Shown here: positions 7,890 through 17,172 of the stretch, piece by piece
Layout of the letters: the number at the start of each line of letters is the position of its first letter
Position numbering within the stretch: position 1 is the stretch's first letter
Position numbers and translations under genes: made by a program
Assembly: GCA_001771545.1 (NCBI GenBank)
Contig: MEUC01000020.1
Location: forward strand, 1-50,966
DNA from: a candidate division WOR-1 bacterium RIFOXYB2_FULL_42_35
GTDB taxonomy: Bacteria; Margulisbacteria; WOR-1; O2-12-FULL-45-9
Direction: 5' to 3'
Length of the DNA: 50,966 bases
The notes under the pieces: generated by a model
Told to the model about the DNA's origin: nothing
The model's input: only the letters and a program-made list of their open reading frames with translations
The model's database searches: none

Positions 7890-8919
7890 GTTAATAGAGA
7901 TGGATAAGGAAATAATTACCGATAACAGCTTTGAAGAAAAGCTGGTCATAGAGCATTGTGAATCATTGCCGCCATTGGCTTCGCTCTCCCAAAAAGAGCT
8001 AGAGCGGCATCTGCTTGATATGTCAGCTAGGTTTCGTTTCTCGGGAAGAGAGATAAGCGAAAACGAATTGCTGTGTATCGAGCGAGCCTCTGTTCATCAT
8101 CAACAGTTGCTAAAAACCACCGACAATTTATTGACTAGAATAGCTAGTTGGACCAGAAAGGTTTCTAAACAGCAGAGCCCGATTATTTTGGATGTTGGTG
8201 GACCCTTTACTTCCTTTTCTAAAACCTTTGCCGAGCAGGGGTTGACGACAATTTATGTTACCCCGGTAGAATCAGTTATTAATGATGTTGCCGAGAGCGA
8301 AAAATTTATCAAGATTGGCTCCGGGGTTTGGCGAGACCGCAGACTCGATCGCTATTTGGTGCTCAGTGATGCTTTGGCCACGGCCGAGGTTTTTTCTTTG
8401 AAAAAGAATGTTGAAATGCAGCGGCTTTTCGCTGACAGGGTCAAGGTGCACGATGAATTGGTTCATTCTCTGCAAAGATACGATCAAACTCTGCGCATCT
8501 TAAAAGGATTATTAAAAAAGAAGTCGCTTAAGTTGTATCATGAATTACTAAACCTTGATGATGCTATCAAAGTTAGTGGGGCTAAATTTTTGCGGCAGGA
8601 CGAAACGCCGATTGCCCTAATTTTTAGTGCTTATGTTTCTCTGCTGGTTGATTTTACTTATGTCCTGAGTGGGATTTTGCCTCGAGCCATAGTTTCTATT
8701 GAGGAAAAAATAGAAATAAGGGGTTCCTTGCCCGATGCCGTTCGCAATCTGTCTAAATTAGAATATTTTCGAAGCGGGTCATATCACCGAGAATTAATTC
8801 CTGGGCCAAACTATATCGAGCTGGTTAATGTGGACATTCCGTCGGAAGATCCTTTTCGCAGCGATTCGTTTCTCTTCCATTGCCGCAAAGATGTTTGCTA
8901 TCCTTGCCTCAACCCATAA
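7888..8919 (+). CDS. Protein of unknown function with Rossmann-like centre and Cys-rich tail
   Basis: A 343-aa soluble protein I do not recognise. The N-terminal 90 residues are helical and charged. Around residues 96-125 PIILDVGGPF...IYVTP looks like a strand-loop-helix of a Rossmann or methyltransferase-like fold, but no full motif is present. The middle is helical, with a hydrophobic segment (ALIFSAYVSLLVDFTYVLSG, about 246-265) that could be buried or membrane-associated. It ends in CRKDVCYPCLNP, a possible metal site. The ATG at 7888 lies inside a sigma-28-like -10, so the ATG at 7900 (MDKEIIT) may be the true start, giving a leaderless mRNA. It overlaps the convergent GH94 gene by 11 bases. 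Confidence 0.75.
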   Translation: MLIEMDKEIITDNSFEEKLVIEHCESLPPLASLSQKELERHLLDMSARFRFSGREISENELLCIERASVHHQQLLKTTDNLLTRIASWTRKVSKQQSPIILDVGGPFTSFSKTFAEQGLTTIYVTPVESVINDVAESEKFIKIGSGVWRDRRLDRYLVLSDALATAEVFSLKKNVEMQRLFADRVKVHDELVHSLQRYDQTLRILKGLLKKKSLKLYHELLNLDDAIKVSGAKFLRQDETPIALIFSAYVSLLVDFTYVLSGILPRAIVSIEEKIEIRGSLPDAVRNLSKLEYFRSGSYHRELIPGPNYIELVNVDIPSEDPFRSDSFLFHCRKDVCYPCLNP

Positions 8920-11263
8920 TCACTTCAACGTGATGTTCTTTACCTTGGGTTGTTTTATCCGGTGGAATTAGGTTTGATTCCAAGCGTTTATTATCCAAGG
9001 TAACAGACTTAACCCCTTTAGAAACATTCTGTGGGTTTCGCACGGTTATATAATATGTTGCTCCTCGGAAAACTTTTTTAACTTCAAAACCCTTCCAGGC
9101 TTTAGGAATACAAGGATCAATAATTAGACCATTATAATCTGGTCTAATTCCCAATATCCATTGCATGGCTGCAACCAGGTTCCAACAAGCAGACCCAGTT
9201 AACCAGGAGTTTTTTCCTTCGCCAAAGTCTGGGTGGTCACGGCCTGCAATCATCTGACAATAAACATAAGGTTCGGTCTTGTGGATATCGGCAATTTCGT
9301 TTCTGGCAGCTGGTTGGATAGCTTTGTAATATTGATAAGCAATATCACCACGACCAATCATACATTCGGCAATCATGGCCCAAGGATTTGGATGACAGAA
9401 AATAGCGCCGTTTTCTTTTAAACCAGGAGGATAAACACAGATTGAGCCATATTTCCAGATAAATTCTTTGTAGGGTGGGGTCATGAGCATCACGCCATGT
9501 TCTGTCGCCAATTGTTTATTAACGGCATCCATGCACTTAAGAGCTTGTTCTGGTTCTGCAGTACCTGACATCACGCCCCAAGCTTGGGTTTCCAGATAAA
9601 TTTGACCCTCTTTGTTTTTGCTGCTGCCCATGGGGAGTTTTTGTTCATCAAAAGCACGCAAATACCAATTACCATCCCAGGCAACCTTGTTGATCTTCTT
9701 TTTCATCTCATCGGCGATGTCAGTGAATTTTTTAACATCATTTTTTTTACCGATTAATTCTGCCATTTTAATCATTTCATGAGCGCCGTAGACCACCATC
9801 TGTGCAACCATGACTGATTCTGCGTCTTCATTATTGTGTGAGAGGTTTAAGCAATCGTTCCAATCGGCAAAATAGCTCTTTGGCAATCCATGAGGACCAA
9901 CGTGGGTTATGCTGAAGTTGATAGCGCGGGCCATGTGTTCATAAATTGTCCCTTTTTCACCGGCAACAAAAGGAACGTTAGTTTCTAAGAAGCGGATATC
10001 TCCGGTCTCTTTAACATAAGCCGGTACTGAAACACACAACCACAAATGGTCATCAGAATAACCAGAGCCATTGCCCTTTTTAGTTAGAGGTGAGTATTGG
10101 TGGTAGGCGGAACCGTCTTCAAATTGGTTTGAAGCCAGGTCAACAATTCTTTCTTTTACTTTTTCCGGGATCAAGTGCACAAAACCTAAAGTATCTTGGT
10201 TGGAATCGCGGAAACCCATACCGCGGCCAATGCCCGATTCATAATAGGAAGCTGAACGTGACCAGTTAAAAGTGGTACGGCACTGATATTGGTTCCAGAG
10301 ATTAACCATAATATCTAATTCCGGATCTTCTGATTGCACAGAAAATTTATTTAAGCTGTCGTCCCAGTATTGTTTCAAATCAGCTAAGGCTTGATCAACA
10401 ACCTTAACATCTTTGAATTTATTAACTTTAGAACTTACGTTAGCCGGGTTTTCCACAAAACCTAAAATAAAAATCAGAGTTTTAGTTTCACCAGGTTTTA
10501 ATTTTAAATTAAACATTTGTGAGCCAACCGGGGACCAACCATGGGCAATTGAGCTATTCATTTTGCCTTCGATTACCGCGCGAGGGTTGGACCAGTCGCC
10601 ATAGTTACCCATAAAATCGCGGCGTTGGGTATCAAAGCCGGCGGCTTTAACATTGCTGCAGCCAAAATAGGCACAAATATCTTTGTTGACGCGGTAGCGG
10701 GAGAGGTGATAGATAGTGTTGTCTTTATATTCTGTCTGACCAATGTTTAAATTGTATTGATAGTCGGTCATATCGTTTAAGGCGTCCCAGAGGCAGAACT
10801 CGACAAAAGAGAAGGCAGAAAGATCACGGGTTTCGGTGTCGCTATTTGTTGCTTCCAGTTTCCAGATTTCCAGATTTTCTCCTTTAGGGACAAAATAAGT
10901 GGTTTTTGTTTTGATCTTAGCGTATTCAGAAGAGATTACTGTGTAGCCTGTCCCATGTCGGCATTCGTATTTATATGAATCAAAGTCTTTTAATACCGGT
11001 TGCCAGGAGGCTGACCAGAAATCTTTGCTTTGATTGTCACGCAGGTAGAGATAGCGGCCACCGCGATCCATAGGGACGTTGTTATATCTATATCTTAGCA
11101 GTCTTCTTTCTTTAGGATCTTTGTAAAAGCTATAACCCCCGGCAGTATTACTCATTAAGCCACAATATTCTTCACAGCCTAAGTAATTGATCCAAGGGAG
11201 TGGGGTATCGGGACGGGTGATAACGTATTCCTTGTTTTCTTTATCAAAGTGACCGTACTTCAT
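8909..11263 (-). CDS. GH94 cellobiose phosphorylase-like enzyme
   Basis: A 784-aa cytoplasmic glycoside phosphorylase. The N-terminus MKYGHFDKENKEYVITRP, then LPWINYLG and NTAGGYSFYKD, closely follows cellobiose phosphorylases, which convert cellobiose plus phosphate to glucose 1-phosphate and glucose. The catalytic acid is Asp467 in YFADWNDCLN. I chose the start at 11263 because an AGGAGGTCC ribosome binding site lies seven bases upstream; a longer frame from 11299 would run through it. Chitobiose or laminaribiose phosphorylase are the alternatives within GH94. It lies downstream of the GH42 gene in the same direction with its own AT-rich leader (11264-11413). Its 3' end overlaps the convergent 343-aa gene by 11 bases. 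Confidence 0.92.
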   Translation of the reverse strand: MKYGHFDKENKEYVITRPDTPLPWINYLGCEEYCGLMSNTAGGYSFYKDPKERRLLRYRYNNVPMDRGGRYLYLRDNQSKDFWSASWQPVLKDFDSYKYECRHGTGYTVISSEYAKIKTKTTYFVPKGENLEIWKLEATNSDTETRDLSAFSFVEFCLWDALNDMTDYQYNLNIGQTEYKDNTIYHLSRYRVNKDICAYFGCSNVKAAGFDTQRRDFMGNYGDWSNPRAVIEGKMNSSIAHGWSPVGSQMFNLKLKPGETKTLIFILGFVENPANVSSKVNKFKDVKVVDQALADLKQYWDDSLNKFSVQSEDPELDIMVNLWNQYQCRTTFNWSRSASYYESGIGRGMGFRDSNQDTLGFVHLIPEKVKERIVDLASNQFEDGSAYHQYSPLTKKGNGSGYSDDHLWLCVSVPAYVKETGDIRFLETNVPFVAGEKGTIYEHMARAINFSITHVGPHGLPKSYFADWNDCLNLSHNNEDAESVMVAQMVVYGAHEMIKMAELIGKKNDVKKFTDIADEMKKKINKVAWDGNWYLRAFDEQKLPMGSSKNKEGQIYLETQAWGVMSGTAEPEQALKCMDAVNKQLATEHGVMLMTPPYKEFIWKYGSICVYPPGLKENGAIFCHPNPWAMIAECMIGRGDIAYQYYKAIQPAARNEIADIHKTEPYVYCQMIAGRDHPDFGEGKNSWLTGSACWNLVAAMQWILGIRPDYNGLIIDPCIPKAWKGFEVKKVFRGATYYITVRNPQNVSKGVKSVTLDNKRLESNLIPPDKTTQGKEHHVEVIMG

Positions 11264-11314
11264 TTTGGGGGACCTCCTGAAATTCTTTTTAATTAACAAT
11301 GACCAAATTAATAA

Positions 11315-11333
11315 TTAACAACAATGTTATTAA
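11315..11333. promoter_or_regulatory. AT-rich quasi-palindrome in the GH94 leader
   Basis: TTAACAACAATGTTATTAA reads nearly the same on both strands (16 of 19 positions). It lies in the 150-base AT-rich gap between the GH42 and GH94 genes, about 50 bases upstream of the GH94 start codon. It could be an operator for a regulator such as the LacI-type protein; this is inference. The gap also contains a run of nine G at about 11399-11407. No clear sigma-70 promoter was found. Confidence 0.3.
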
Positions 11334-11413
11334 TTGATTAATTATTAATTAGAAACCACGAAAAGACTATTTTATCATAAAAATAGGGGGTCGCGGAAGG
11401 GGGGGGGTAGCTT

Positions 11414-13192
11414 TTATAAGACCTTTTTAATTTGCGTTGCTAATTTTTTATTGCCATTTTGTATTTCTAGAAACAAGCTAAAGTTAGCATAAACAACTTT
11501 ACCCTGGCCGATTTTCTTAGTAATAATTTGTTGTTTTCTAGCTTTACCTTCTAAGCCGACGAAGAAACCTTTGGGGCAAGGGTCAGGTTCAACAAATTCA
11601 AAGGTAACATCAAGCAATCTTTCTAATAATGGAGTTTGATATAAATGACCATTCTCATCTTTTAAACCAAAACGACCTTCGGTAATAAGCGTGCCACCAT
11701 TCTTGACCCACTTGGTTAAATTGTTAAATTGTTTAATTGATAATAGATATGGGTTGGGTAGTAATATGGTTTTGTATGATAGATTGCCTGCTTCCAAGTC
11801 TTCATCAAAGATAAAATCAACACACCGGTCTTTTTTGTAAACAACTTTATGAGCACCATAGGCAGACATCATTTGGTGCATCAGGCCAATATCGGTTCGA
11901 ACAGCTTCCCATTGCCCGGCAATACCACGTGGTGGGCCTTGTTCCTGGTAGGTTTGGACTTCGCTGTTGCGGAGATAGGCGATGGCAGTTGTTGCCGACC
12001 TAAAGGTCGGCATTACGGGTTTTTCTGATGAGTTTATCTTTTTTGCTAGAGCTTTGATTGTTTCCAGTCTTTTTGTTGGGCTGCCATCTGTTTTCATGAT
12101 ACCAAAGCCTGCAGTTTCAGCGCCAAAGAGGGGCGGTCTCCAGGCATGATAGAGGATCGATTGAACTCCATGTTTTAAGGCTGCTTCTGTCCAACCTTTT
12201 ATTTCCTGGCCCTTAACGTATTGAGGATTGCCCCAACGGACGTTTTGGCCACCTTGCAATTCGGTTATGTGAAACTCAGCCTTACTGTTGCGGGTGAAGC
12301 TTCTCCATAAGTCTAAAAACATTTCATAGCTTTGACCATTCATCTTGCCGCCGGCAGGGTAAATGTCTAAACCATACCAATCAAGATCTTTGGGAACTAG
12401 ATTGTGTTCCGGTGTTCTAGTACAAATACCGATAAAGCCATTTGTGCCGACCTTGTGAAAGGGATCCATTCGCTTAACTTCTTTAGCCAGTAGGCTGACC
12501 CAATCCCTGATCCGTTCGGTTTTGAATCTGAGCCAATCCAAGAAGATATGGGGAGAAACAGCTTCCCAGATGCCGCCTTTGGGGGTTTGAATATCATTCC
12601 AGTTAGAAAAGGTTGTTGTCCAGAACTTGGCACCCCAAACTTGATTTAATTTCTTTAAACTGCCATATCTTTTTCTAGCCCATTCCATAAAAGCTTTGCG
12701 ACTATGTTCACAGTGGCAGAAATCAGCAGAGGTGGTGTGATCCAATGGTGGATAAACCGGCTCATTATCAACTTGCCACAATAGTAGGGCCGGGTGTCTT
12801 TTGTAACGAGCTACGACTTTCTTTAATAACCGCTCAGCGTATTTACGATAATAAGGATTATCCTTACATATATTAGGACGCGGACCATATTCCGGATATT
12901 TAGTGCCATCGTGACCAACTGGTTGACTGCCCGGGTGTTTAGTAAAAAACCAGGTTGGGACTTGAGAAGTGGGAATGCCTAATAAAACTTTCAAACCATG
13001 TCTGTGGCAGAGGTCCATAGCTTTATCAAGCTCTTTAAAACTAAACTTGTTGCATTGTGGTTCGACCCAGTCCCAAGCCATTTCTGCAAAGCGGACAATA
13101 TTAAAGCCAGCTGCTTTAATTTCTGCGAAGGTCTCATCCCAAGTTTCCTTGGGCCACTGATCCGGATAATACGTTACGCCGAAGGGGTACAT
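11414..13192 (-). CDS. GH42 beta-galactosidase
   Basis: A 592-aa glycoside hydrolase family 42 enzyme that removes terminal beta-linked galactose from oligosaccharides. The N-terminal TIM barrel begins FGVTYYPDQWP; the acid/base is Glu144 in LLLWQVDNEP and the nucleophile is Glu311 in FHITELQGG. A metal-binding cysteine set (CHCEHS, about 159-164) is present. The trimerisation domain follows (ILLPNPYLLS, TEGRFG), but the protein stops about 60-90 residues short of many GH42 enzymes, lacking most of the C-terminal beta-sandwich. There is no signal peptide, so it is cytosolic. The ATG directly abuts the stop codon of the nucleotidyltransferase gene (TAGATG), with AAGGAG as ribosome binding site, so they are co-translated. 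Confidence 0.93.
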   Translation of the reverse strand: MYPFGVTYYPDQWPKETWDETFAEIKAAGFNIVRFAEMAWDWVEPQCNKFSFKELDKAMDLCHRHGLKVLLGIPTSQVPTWFFTKHPGSQPVGHDGTKYPEYGPRPNICKDNPYYRKYAERLLKKVVARYKRHPALLLWQVDNEPVYPPLDHTTSADFCHCEHSRKAFMEWARKRYGSLKKLNQVWGAKFWTTTFSNWNDIQTPKGGIWEAVSPHIFLDWLRFKTERIRDWVSLLAKEVKRMDPFHKVGTNGFIGICTRTPEHNLVPKDLDWYGLDIYPAGGKMNGQSYEMFLDLWRSFTRNSKAEFHITELQGGQNVRWGNPQYVKGQEIKGWTEAALKHGVQSILYHAWRPPLFGAETAGFGIMKTDGSPTKRLETIKALAKKINSSEKPVMPTFRSATTAIAYLRNSEVQTYQEQGPPRGIAGQWEAVRTDIGLMHQMMSAYGAHKVVYKKDRCVDFIFDEDLEAGNLSYKTILLPNPYLLSIKQFNNLTKWVKNGGTLITEGRFGLKDENGHLYQTPLLERLLDVTFEFVEPDPCPKGFFVGLEGKARKQQIITKKIGQGKVVYANFSLFLEIQNGNKKLATQIKKVL

Positions 13193-13750
13193 CTAGAGCT
13201 CCTTTTCAATCTTTTTAAGCTGTTCATATTTATCAAGTGCCATGGCCCAGAATTTTAAGTATTTGCGGTCCAATTTACCTTTTTGGCGGGTTAGAACACC
13301 CTGGAGGTCAATAATGTCTTGAGGACGGCCGGCTAACAACTTAAAGAGAATGAGATCTTCTGGAGAGATGAAAGAAATTAAACCATGATTTGTTCTTTTG
13401 TTTTGACGGCGGTCAAGGGCGTTTTTTTCGTAGGATGTTTTTGGAATCCACAAATCTATCCTGTAGGTGTCAGAAGGGTCAGCAAGGGCAAAGCGGTTGC
13501 TTAATTTAGCCAGCATTTCCAGCTCTTTTTTGTGGAATTTGTAGCCGTTTTTATCAAGCAAGCCGAGTAAACCGTTAACGCTAGACGGTTCAAGGGCGAT
13601 AACAACATCAAGATCTTTAGTTAACCTGAAATCGCCAAAATAATTAACCGCACCGCCGCCAACTATCATATAGGGAACCCGAGTTTTTTTGAGCAACTTG
13701 ATGAAATTAGCGGTTACTATTTCCAGGTCAATTATCTTTGCGCTGACCAT
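13193..13750 (-). CDS. Nucleotidyltransferase of the AbiEii/DUF6036-like type
   Basis: A 185-aa member of the polymerase-beta nucleotidyltransferase superfamily. MIVGGGAVNYFG (28-39) and TKDLDVVI (Asp46, Asp48) form the active-site GG and DxD, with a third Asp near 99 in YRIDLWIP. Proteins of this kind serve as toxins in type IV-like toxin-antitoxin or abortive-infection pairs, or have unknown roles. A 67-aa partner gene precedes it and overlaps it by 19 bases. The ISPEDLILFKLLAGR segment and the final helical region are typical of the family. It is embedded between carbohydrate genes and abuts the GH42 start, so it may be a passenger module in that operon. Confidence 0.85.
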   Translation of the reverse strand: MVSAKIIDLEIVTANFIKLLKKTRVPYMIVGGGAVNYFGDFRLTKDLDVVIALEPSSVNGLLGLLDKNGYKFHKKELEMLAKLSNRFALADPSDTYRIDLWIPKTSYEKNALDRRQNKRTNHGLISFISPEDLILFKLLAGRPQDIIDLQGVLTRQKGKLDRKYLKFWAMALDKYEQLKKIEKEL

Positions 13751-13935
13751 AAATATTTCCTTATTTCTTTATGCAAAACATCAGGCTTGATTTTTGGGTG
13801 TTCATTAATTATGGAACTTTTAAGAAAACTCATTGCCATTCTTAAGAGACTAAAGCCGGCCGCAAAACTTTTTTCCCCGCTCATTTTTCTTAATTGTTTA
13901 ATATTAAGTTTTTTTTCATATTGCCAGTAATCCAT
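13732..13935 (-). CDS. Small partner protein of the nucleotidyltransferase
   Basis: A 67-aa helical protein overlapping the nucleotidyltransferase start by 19 bases, which implies translational coupling. Its C-terminal half (IINEHPKIKPDVLHKEIRKYL) resembles the RHPxxSExELxRELRRR pattern of small proteins that usually precede nucleotidyltransferases of this type. It could be the antitoxin or a structural partner. I saw no DNA-binding motif. The pairing is seen in the sequence; the toxin-antitoxin role is inferred. Confidence 0.7.
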   Translation of the reverse strand: MDYWQYEKKLNIKQLRKMSGEKSFAAGFSLLRMAMSFLKSSIINEHPKIKPDVLHKEIRKYLWSAQR

Positions 13936-13980
13936 GCCAGAATTTTACCATAGATTGTTTTTAAATTCAGTGAAATTTTA

Positions 13981-14038
13981 CCCCTGCTCCCTCAGGAAGA
14001 AGGGGGTATAGATTTTAAGGTCGATGGGGGTTGAGGGG
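13981..14038. repeat. CCCTCACCCCCATC-type palindromic repeat, copy 2
   Basis: Read on the minus strand this begins CCCTCAACCCCCATCGAC about a dozen bases after the stop codon of the large GH94 gene and matches the repeat after hppA (7470-7524), including an imperfect terminal hairpin of C-rich and G-rich arms. Both copies sit 3' of a stop codon in the sense direction of the preceding gene, as expected for a terminator-like dispersed element. Confidence 0.55.
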
Positions 14039-14049
14039 TCTGAACAGTT

Positions 14050-17000
14050 TTAGGACAGGATTACAATAATTTGCTTAATTTTTCTATCCCTAATTAGGCT
14101 GGCGGAAGGCTCTGAAATATTGGCTTTTTTAATTTCCACTTCTTTATCATCTTCAAGTGTTAATTTATAGGAAACAGGTTCCACGCCTTTACCAAAGGTG
14201 TCTTTTTTCTGCTTATTAATATAAGTCACATCAATCGAGCCTAAGAGTTTAAAGCTGAATTCTCCCTTTTGATCGAACAACCAGGCTGGTAGAACAGGGG
14301 AGAGTTTAAAGTTAAGTTTTCCATCTTTATCTAAAGAAAACATCTTCTTACCAGTGGTCATAATTACCCACATATCAATAAACTCAGCGCAGGCGCCGGA
14401 AAGACGAGCCACAAAGCCGCGGCCGTGATTATTTGGGTTAGGGTTAGCGGAGCTAACTAAGAAAGAAGAATTTTCTAAAATGCTTCTCTTATAAACTTTA
14501 GGATCAAGAAAAGCCGGTAAACAGGTTTTTAAAGCGCTAAAAAATTCATCATATAAGCCGGCTTTTAACAATTCGAGTAAATACTTAAATTCCATGTGCA
14601 TGAAAACCGATTCGTTTTCCAGCCAGCCGGGTGTAAAAGCCCTGCAGCGGCCAATTTCCAGCGGGGCTTCAGTTAAGGGAGCGTTAACTTTAAACATTTT
14701 TAGTTTTTTGTCATACAAGGGACTATCTTTAACCAACTTGGGAATAGACAAATCTTTTTCCACTTTGAGCGCATGAACAAAGCCTTCTAAAAACAAGGGC
14801 AGGGGAGTTTGTTTAAAGGCTTTAATTTTAATCTCCTGATGATGGTTGTTGTTATTAATAGTTTCATAATCTGTGGCCTCATTAATAAAATAAGTATAGT
14901 AGTTGCCATATTTTTTCAGGCATTTTTTTATTGCAGCAGTGCATTTTTTAGCAATATTTTGCAGAAAAGCTTGGGTTTCAGAAGCCGGTAACTCTATTTC
15001 TTTGCCGCTAAGCCCTAATTTGGTCTTTTCACGATAAGCTTCTTTGGCAGTAGTGGCTGTATCCCAATAATCAAAATCATTGTTGCTTTCAACCAGAAGA
15101 CCGTTGACTCGTTTGATAAATTCTAAAACTTCAATAGGCAGTTTTAAATTATTTTGGGTTGGCCAGTGGTTTAGCATAAATTGGCACAGCCGTTTTAATT
15201 CTAAAGTTTCTGATAAGGACGAACCTAGTAGCCCGGGCAAGCCATTTAAGGCATCGTACCAGTCTGGTTTTTCTGCTTCCATTTCCAGGCCAATGCCTTG
15301 AGGATCAAAAGAGGCGGCTTTACCAGCAATTAAGCATAAAATTTTTGCGGCTAAAGTAGTGTAATAAACTTCTCCCTGGCCATAATTGGTCCTGACCAGG
15401 TTTTTTTGCTTAGTTCGATAGACAATCTGGGCCTGCTTTCCCGCGTCAGCTTGCACTGCCACAAATTGTCTTACAGCTCCATTGTGCAAGCTATATTTAT
15501 GGCTGCGAGGATGAACAATATGATCATTATCAAAGAAGGTGAACGAGCGATCGTTAAACAATAAATCACTGATCTTATCGGGATAAACAGCAGAAAAACT
15601 TTCCAAGAGGTCTGTATTGTAAAAACCATGGTCAATCCAAAAGCCTTCACCATGCTGGGCGCCTTCTTCTACTTTTGCTTCAGCTAAAAGTGCCTTGGCA
15701 AATTCTTCTTTACTGGTTTTAAAGCCCAGGCCAAAAGATTCAACATGTTTTAATATGTCGCCCAGAATAAAAGAGCTAATTAATTGCTTAATTAAGGGTT
15801 CAGCTGATTTGTTTAAATGCTGTTCCAGTAGTTTTTTGGCACTTAGGGCAGATTCTATTTGGAATTTGCTGCTTAGAACAACTAAAGGATTATAGCCATC
15901 CAGCTGGATTAAGTTGAAGAATCTAATAATATTATCTTCGCCGGACAGAGGATTAAAAAAGATATCACAGCGCCTGTTTTGGTTAATATCACGATAATTG
16001 CCATTGCCTTGCGAAAAGTAAGTAGGCATAACCTTAAAATTATTATAATCGCGTTCCATGTCGCCATGTTTGCGGTAGTAGATATAAAGTAATTTATTGC
16101 CTAGTTCAACCGGCAGGCCGCCGCGCATGACATTGTCTAAAAATGTTTGCCTGGCATAGAGGTCAAAAGTTGGCTGGCTGCTCTTGGTGGCCAGGTTATC
16201 AGTTATGTTGGTGACTAATTCCTGGTTTTCTTTAAATTTTGACTCAAAATAGCCTGGTTTTTCTGCTTGAGCTTTAATATCATGGATTCGTTTAATGTCG
16301 TCAACCTGGCCAAATAAGCTGGACAAGGTTAAGGTTTGTTTTTTCTTTAGCTTTATTTTTTGGTAAGCCAGGGCGGAGGGAATAATCCCTTCAGCCAGTT
16401 GTCTTTTGGGTACGGTAAACTTGTTATTGCTTAATAAATTAACTGGTTGGTCAAAGCTGGTATCAGGGCCAAAAACCACATGAGAGTCAATAATAGCTTT
16501 AAGCTGGCCAGCAACAGAAGAAACCGGCAGATAAAAATTGGCTTTTTCAATACAAGTTGTTTCACAGCAATCAGCCGGATTAACTTTTAAGCGGAACAAG
16601 GGGGCATTATTATCTAAATTTTCTACCAGACACCAGGCAGAAATGGTTTGGCTAATGCGCTTTAGGAGGTCATCATTAAAACCAGCCGGGATAATGACAG
16701 GTAAGCCGTCAACTATTTCCATTGTTTGGTCTGGCCCAAGATTTGTAACTGTTACTATTCTAGCCAGGGCAGGGAAGGCCTCGTTAGCCACTGTGAAATA
16801 AGTAACTTCTACCCTGACTTTTAAGGCTTTGTTTTCGTCAATCAGTTTTAAGCTGTCGGAGCTAACCAGCATAGTGCCGCTGTTTCTAAACGGCTCAAAA
16901 ACTTTGCCCTTGATTTTAATAAAAGTGCGAAAACCAAGGCACTGGGTCTGGCGCATGGCCTTATTAGCTGGCAAGAACTCCATGATGGCATTATCTTTGT

Positions 17001-17172
17001 CCAAGATGCCGCAGGAGCTAATCGCTTGACCGCGGTTGCAGTAAAAAACCCACATGGGGCAGCCAAATTGGCCGGCAATTCCAGGTAAGAAACTGGCAAA
17101 GGTAGGGGCCTGGTTGTAATTGTCGATTACAAAGTTGTCGTCGTTTGATAGGTGATATTTTACTTTGTTCAT
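14050..17172 (-). CDS. GH94 family phosphorylase, 1,2-beta-oligoglucan phosphorylase-like
   Basis: A large cytoplasmic GH94 enzyme of about 1040 aa. Its N-terminus (NQAPTFASFLPGIAG, CPMWVFYCNRGQ, IMEFLPAN) matches what I remember of bacterial 1,2-beta-oligoglucan phosphorylases, which release glucose 1-phosphate from beta-1,2-glucan chains. The catalytic acid is Asp514 in GEGFWIDHGFYN. Length fits that subfamily (about 1050-1100) and not cellobiose phosphorylase (about 800). I chose the ATG at 17170-17172, which gives the conserved N-terminus; a TTG-initiated extension to 17247 adds 25 unconserved residues. No strong ribosome binding site is visible. Other GH94 specificities cannot be excluded. 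A palindromic repeat follows its stop codon. Confidence 0.85.
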   Translation of the reverse strand: MNKVKYHLSNDDNFVIDNYNQAPTFASFLPGIAGQFGCPMWVFYCNRGQAISSCGILDKDNAIMEFLPANKAMRQTQCLGFRTFIKIKGKVFEPFRNSGTMLVSSDSLKLIDENKALKVRVEVTYFTVANEAFPALARIVTVTNLGPDQTMEIVDGLPVIIPAGFNDDLLKRISQTISAWCLVENLDNNAPLFRLKVNPADCCETTCIEKANFYLPVSSVAGQLKAIIDSHVVFGPDTSFDQPVNLLSNNKFTVPKRQLAEGIIPSALAYQKIKLKKKQTLTLSSLFGQVDDIKRIHDIKAQAEKPGYFESKFKENQELVTNITDNLATKSSQPTFDLYARQTFLDNVMRGGLPVELGNKLLYIYYRKHGDMERDYNNFKVMPTYFSQGNGNYRDINQNRRCDIFFNPLSGEDNIIRFFNLIQLDGYNPLVVLSSKFQIESALSAKKLLEQHLNKSAEPLIKQLISSFILGDILKHVESFGLGFKTSKEEFAKALLAEAKVEEGAQHGEGFWIDHGFYNTDLLESFSAVYPDKISDLLFNDRSFTFFDNDHIVHPRSHKYSLHNGAVRQFVAVQADAGKQAQIVYRTKQKNLVRTNYGQGEVYYTTLAAKILCLIAGKAASFDPQGIGLEMEAEKPDWYDALNGLPGLLGSSLSETLELKRLCQFMLNHWPTQNNLKLPIEVLEFIKRVNGLLVESNNDFDYWDTATTAKEAYREKTKLGLSGKEIELPASETQAFLQNIAKKCTAAIKKCLKKYGNYYTYFINEATDYETINNNNHHQEIKIKAFKQTPLPLFLEGFVHALKVEKDLSIPKLVKDSPLYDKKLKMFKVNAPLTEAPLEIGRCRAFTPGWLENESVFMHMEFKYLLELLKAGLYDEFFSALKTCLPAFLDPKVYKRSILENSSFLVSSANPNPNNHGRGFVARLSGACAEFIDMWVIMTTGKKMFSLDKDGKLNFKLSPVLPAWLFDQKGEFSFKLLGSIDVTYINKQKKDTFGKGVEPVSYKLTLEDDKEVEIKKANISEPSASLIRDRKIKQIIVILS

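Noticed and set aside
13930..14000. GTGAAATTTTA near 13965 as a further sigma-28-like promoter
   Set aside because: There is no CGATAT-like sequence 16-18 bases downstream.
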